DNA of 64,000 bases, taken from the NCBI GenBank assembly GCA_030531205.1, contig JAUNOC010000003.1, forward strand, positions 110,800 through 174,799, given 5' to 3'. Below the pieces are notes generated by a model, which was given only the letters and a program-made list of their open reading frames with translations, was not told the origin of the DNA and did not search any database. Shown here one piece after another: positions 62,511 to 64,000 of this stretch. Position 1 is the first letter of the stretch. Every line of letters begins with the position of its first letter. The stretch comes from Phascolarctobacterium sp. (GTDB lineage Bacteria > Bacillota > Negativicutes > Acidaminococcales > Acidaminococcaceae). The position numbers and the translations under genes are program-made.

Positions 62511-62705
62511 ATGGAGAAAGAATTGAATAATCCAGTTGAATTAAGTGATGAAGAAATGGACAAACGCTTTCAAGAGGCATTGCGGATTGCTATTGAGATA
62601 AAAAAGGCCAAGGGAGTTCCCATTGCCAAATATGATTTGGAAAGGCGTGAACCATATTTGGAGTATCCGGACGGGAGCAGGGAATATGTTAGTAAAGAGG
62701 CCTGA
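62511..62705 (+). CDS. Small protein partnered with the zeta-like kinase, candidate antitoxin
   Basis: 64 residues from ATG 62511, with an AAGGAGG site. The frame is open back to 62439 inside carD, but the Shine-Dalgarno supports the shorter form. It is charged: an acidic N-terminus (LSDEEMDKRFQEAL), a helix, then KGVPIAKYDLERREPYLEYP. It overlaps the zeta-like gene by 20 bases. Small proteins of this type often precede zeta-like kinases, so an antitoxin or chaperone role is inferred from position only. Confidence 0.7.
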   Translation: MEKELNNPVELSDEEMDKRFQEALRIAIEIKKAKGVPIAKYDLERREPYLEYPDGSREYVSKEA

Positions 62706-63267
62706 AATTATTGTGTTTGCCGGTCCCAACGGCAGCGGCAAGACCATGGTAACTCAATTAGCCAATATAATCCCGCCCTATATCAATGCGGATGAAATTC
62801 AAAAAGCACTCAATTGTACCAATATGGAAGCGGCAGTTAAGGCGGATGAATTGAGAAGGCAATGCATTGAGAAGGGCGAGAGTTTTACTTTTGAGACGGT
62901 TTTAAGCACGGACAGAAATTTGAAACTTTTGCAATACGCCAAAGAAAAGGGATATTTCATCAGGTGTGTCTATGTTTTGACAGTTGACCCAAGAGTGAAT
63001 GTACTGCGGGTGCAGTCCAGGGTGGCGAACGGGGGCCACAGTGTTCCGCAAAATAAAATTATTGCCAGGTACAAACGGGGTGTAAAACTGATACCGAAAC
63101 TTTTGGAAGTATGCGACATTTGCCATATTTATGACAACACCATAAAGCCGACACGTATTTTCAAAAAGCATAAGGAAAACAATTTTTATTGGGAAAATAT
63201 GCTGTGGACAAAGGATAGAATTGAAAAGTTGACATTGGCGAAGGATTTGAAGGTAAGAGGGTATTAG
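62686..63267 (+). CDS. Zeta-toxin-like P-loop kinase
   Basis: 193 residues from ATG 62686. The P-loop AGPNGSGKT is at residues about 12-20, followed by the zeta-type INADEI and the ETVLST segment. A VYVLTVDPRVNVLRVQSRV strand-helix and a KIIARYKRGVKLIPK segment are typical of this group. Zeta toxins phosphorylate UDP-N-acetylglucosamine and block wall synthesis. This branch is often annotated as zeta toxin but rarely tested, so toxicity is inference. The frame is open to 62623, but the ATG at 62686 gives the standard N-terminus. Confidence 0.82.
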   Translation: MLVKRPEIIVFAGPNGSGKTMVTQLANIIPPYINADEIQKALNCTNMEAAVKADELRRQCIEKGESFTFETVLSTDRNLKLLQYAKEKGYFIRCVYVLTVDPRVNVLRVQSRVANGGHSVPQNKIIARYKRGVKLIPKLLEVCDICHIYDNTIKPTRIFKKHKENNFYWENMLWTKDRIEKLTLAKDLKVRGY

Positions 63268-63375
63268 GGGAATCAGTAATGAGTAATGAGTAATTAGTAA
63301 TTATGGTAAAGAGTTCCTGTGATTATAGCAGGAAAGTTGGCATAGTGTGAATGTGGCGTGGGGGAACTTCGATTG
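63268..63375 (+). repeat. REP-like repeat between the zeta-like and Fic genes
   Basis: AATGAGTAATGAGTAATTAGTAATTA is followed by the core TGGTAAAGAGTTCC plus TGTGATTA (63304-63325), then AGCAGGAAAGTTGGCAT and GGCGTGGGGGAACTTCG. The second part matches the repeat after mreB (GGCAGGAAAGTTAGAT, GGTGTGGGGAAAACTTCG), which lacks only the inserted palindrome. Confidence 0.7.
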
Positions 63376-63391
63376 AAGGAAAAGACACAAA

Positions 63392-63952
63392 GTGAAAATA
63401 AATACCAATCAAATTGATGCAAAAAGTTTGGAAAATGCCAGACGGTTATATGAAACTGGGGATATAAATAAAATTGCCGTAGGCACGGTACAGGGCTTAC
63501 AGGCAATTCATAAATATTTGTTTGATGGTTTGTATGACTTTGCGGGAAAAATAAGAACAAAAAATATTTCTAAAGGTAATTTCCGCTTTGCCAACACATT
63601 GTATTTACAGGCGGCACTGGACAGTATAGAGAAAATGCCCGAAGATACATTGGAACAAATTGTTGCCAAATATGTGGAAATTAATGTGGCACACCCTTTT
63701 ATGGAAGGGAATGGCAGAAGTGCCAGAATTTGGTTGGATATAATTTTGAAAAAGCGACTGGGAAAAGTTGTGAACTGGAGCAAAATTTCTAAAGAAAAGT
63801 ATTTACAGGCAATGGAACGCAGCCCTGTTAATGATTTGGAAATTCGTACCTTGTTGCAAAATAATTTGACGGACAGGGTGGAGGACAGGGAAGTAATTTT
63901 TAAAGGTATTGAGCAGTCATATTATTATGAGGGGTATGAATATAATGCGTAA
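63392..63952 (+). CDS. Fic-domain AMP/nucleotidyl transferase
   Basis: 186 residues starting at GTG 63392. The Fic catalytic motif is intact, [16 protein letters not shown] (His 101), with the flap region [12 protein letters not shown] and the [17 protein letters not shown] segment. Fic proteins transfer AMP or other groups from nucleotides to target proteins. I see no [S/T]xxxE[G/N] inhibitory helix before the Fic core, so inhibition would need a separate partner or an element downstream. It is separated from the zeta-like gene by a repeat. Confidence 0.9.
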   Translation: MKINTNQIDAKSLENARRLYETGDINKIAVGTVQGLQAIHKYLFDGLYDFAGKIRTKNISKGNFRFANTLYLQAALDSIEKMPEDTLEQIVAKYVEINVAHPFMEGNGRSARIWLDIILKKRLGKVVNWSKISKEKYLQAMERSPVNDLEIRTLLQNNLTDRVEDREVIFKGIEQSYYYEGYEYNA

Positions 63953-64000
63953 TTCGTAATGCGTGATTATAGTAAGATTAGGATAAAGGAATTAGGATAA
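63940..64000 (+). repeat. Partial REP-like repeat at the right edge
   Basis: GCGTAATTCGTAATGCGTG and ATTATAGTAAGATTAGGAT follow the Fic stop. Only the AT-rich first part of the unit and a degenerate core are within the window. Confidence 0.5.

Overview
The window reads as a chromosomal segment of a diderm Firmicute, most likely class Negativicutes; an Acidaminococcaceae genus such as Phascolarctobacterium is a plausible but unproven guess. Firmicute-style genes (CdaA, PASTA kinase PrkC with its PP2C phosphatase, SpoIID and SpoIVB-type S55 proteins, a YerC/HisR-type regulator) sit beside outer-membrane genes (MlaE/F/D, TolC). MlaD carries a C-terminal beta-barrel-like extension ending in Phe, as in Veillonella. 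Base composition is moderate to AT-rich, and nearly all genes lie on the + strand.

Layout. 0-12.6 kb: two small unknown genes, murA, an mreB-type gene, an S55 peptidase, mlaEFD-tolC, an HtrA lipoprotein, rlmH, a CCA-adding-type enzyme and a C39-like peptidase. 12.7-14.4 kb: a convergent NhaC antiporter. 14.5-24.4 kb: an amino-acid ABC transporter, a TrpR/YerC-type regulator and a complete his cluster opened by a HisZ-HisG fusion. 24.4-25.4 kb: tmRNA (tag AEDNFAMAA) and a His-rich secreted protein. 25.4-27.8 kb: a small accessory island bounded by two copies of a palindromic element, with a deoxyinosine glycosylase, an L,D-transpeptidase fragment and a polyvalent nuclease/zincin remnant. 27.9-28.7 kb: a GT51 transglycosylase on the - strand. 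28.9-37.3 kb: argCJBDF and argGH. 37.4-41.3 kb: cdaA, an FAD protein and glmM. 41.3-43.1 kb: AT-rich island with more palindromic elements, a DinJ-type antitoxin and a CoiA-like protein. 43.2-56.2 kb: tRNA-Pro, tyrS, brnQ, then priA-def-fmt-DUF116-rsmB-rlmN-stp-prkC-rpe. 56.3-61.9 kb: an orphan binding protein, a 5'-nucleotidase, SpoIID, queA and larE. 62-64 kb: carD, a small protein plus zeta-like kinase pair, and a Fic protein.

How the genes work together. The his block probably couples uptake, regulation and synthesis of histidine in one transcription unit. The arg block is a full route from acetylglutamate to arginine, apart from a dedicated argA, for which ArgJ substitutes. The murA, mreB, S55, Mla and TolC stretch is an envelope-building unit. 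The priA-to-rpe stretch is the usual Firmicute translation and signalling cluster, but rsgA is missing from its normal place between prkC and rpe.

The most unusual signals are non-coding. (i) A family of four palindromic elements (two at 25.4 and 27.6 kb, two at 41.4-41.7 kb). The first two share conserved flanks around an unrelated 53-nt core of identical length that still folds as a perfect dyad at the same place. (ii) A REP-like intergenic repeat present about ten times, usually right after stop codons. (iii) Three genes whose start codon lies 6-9 nt after an extended -10 box, implying leaderless mRNAs. All calls come from reading the sequence; no database search was possible.
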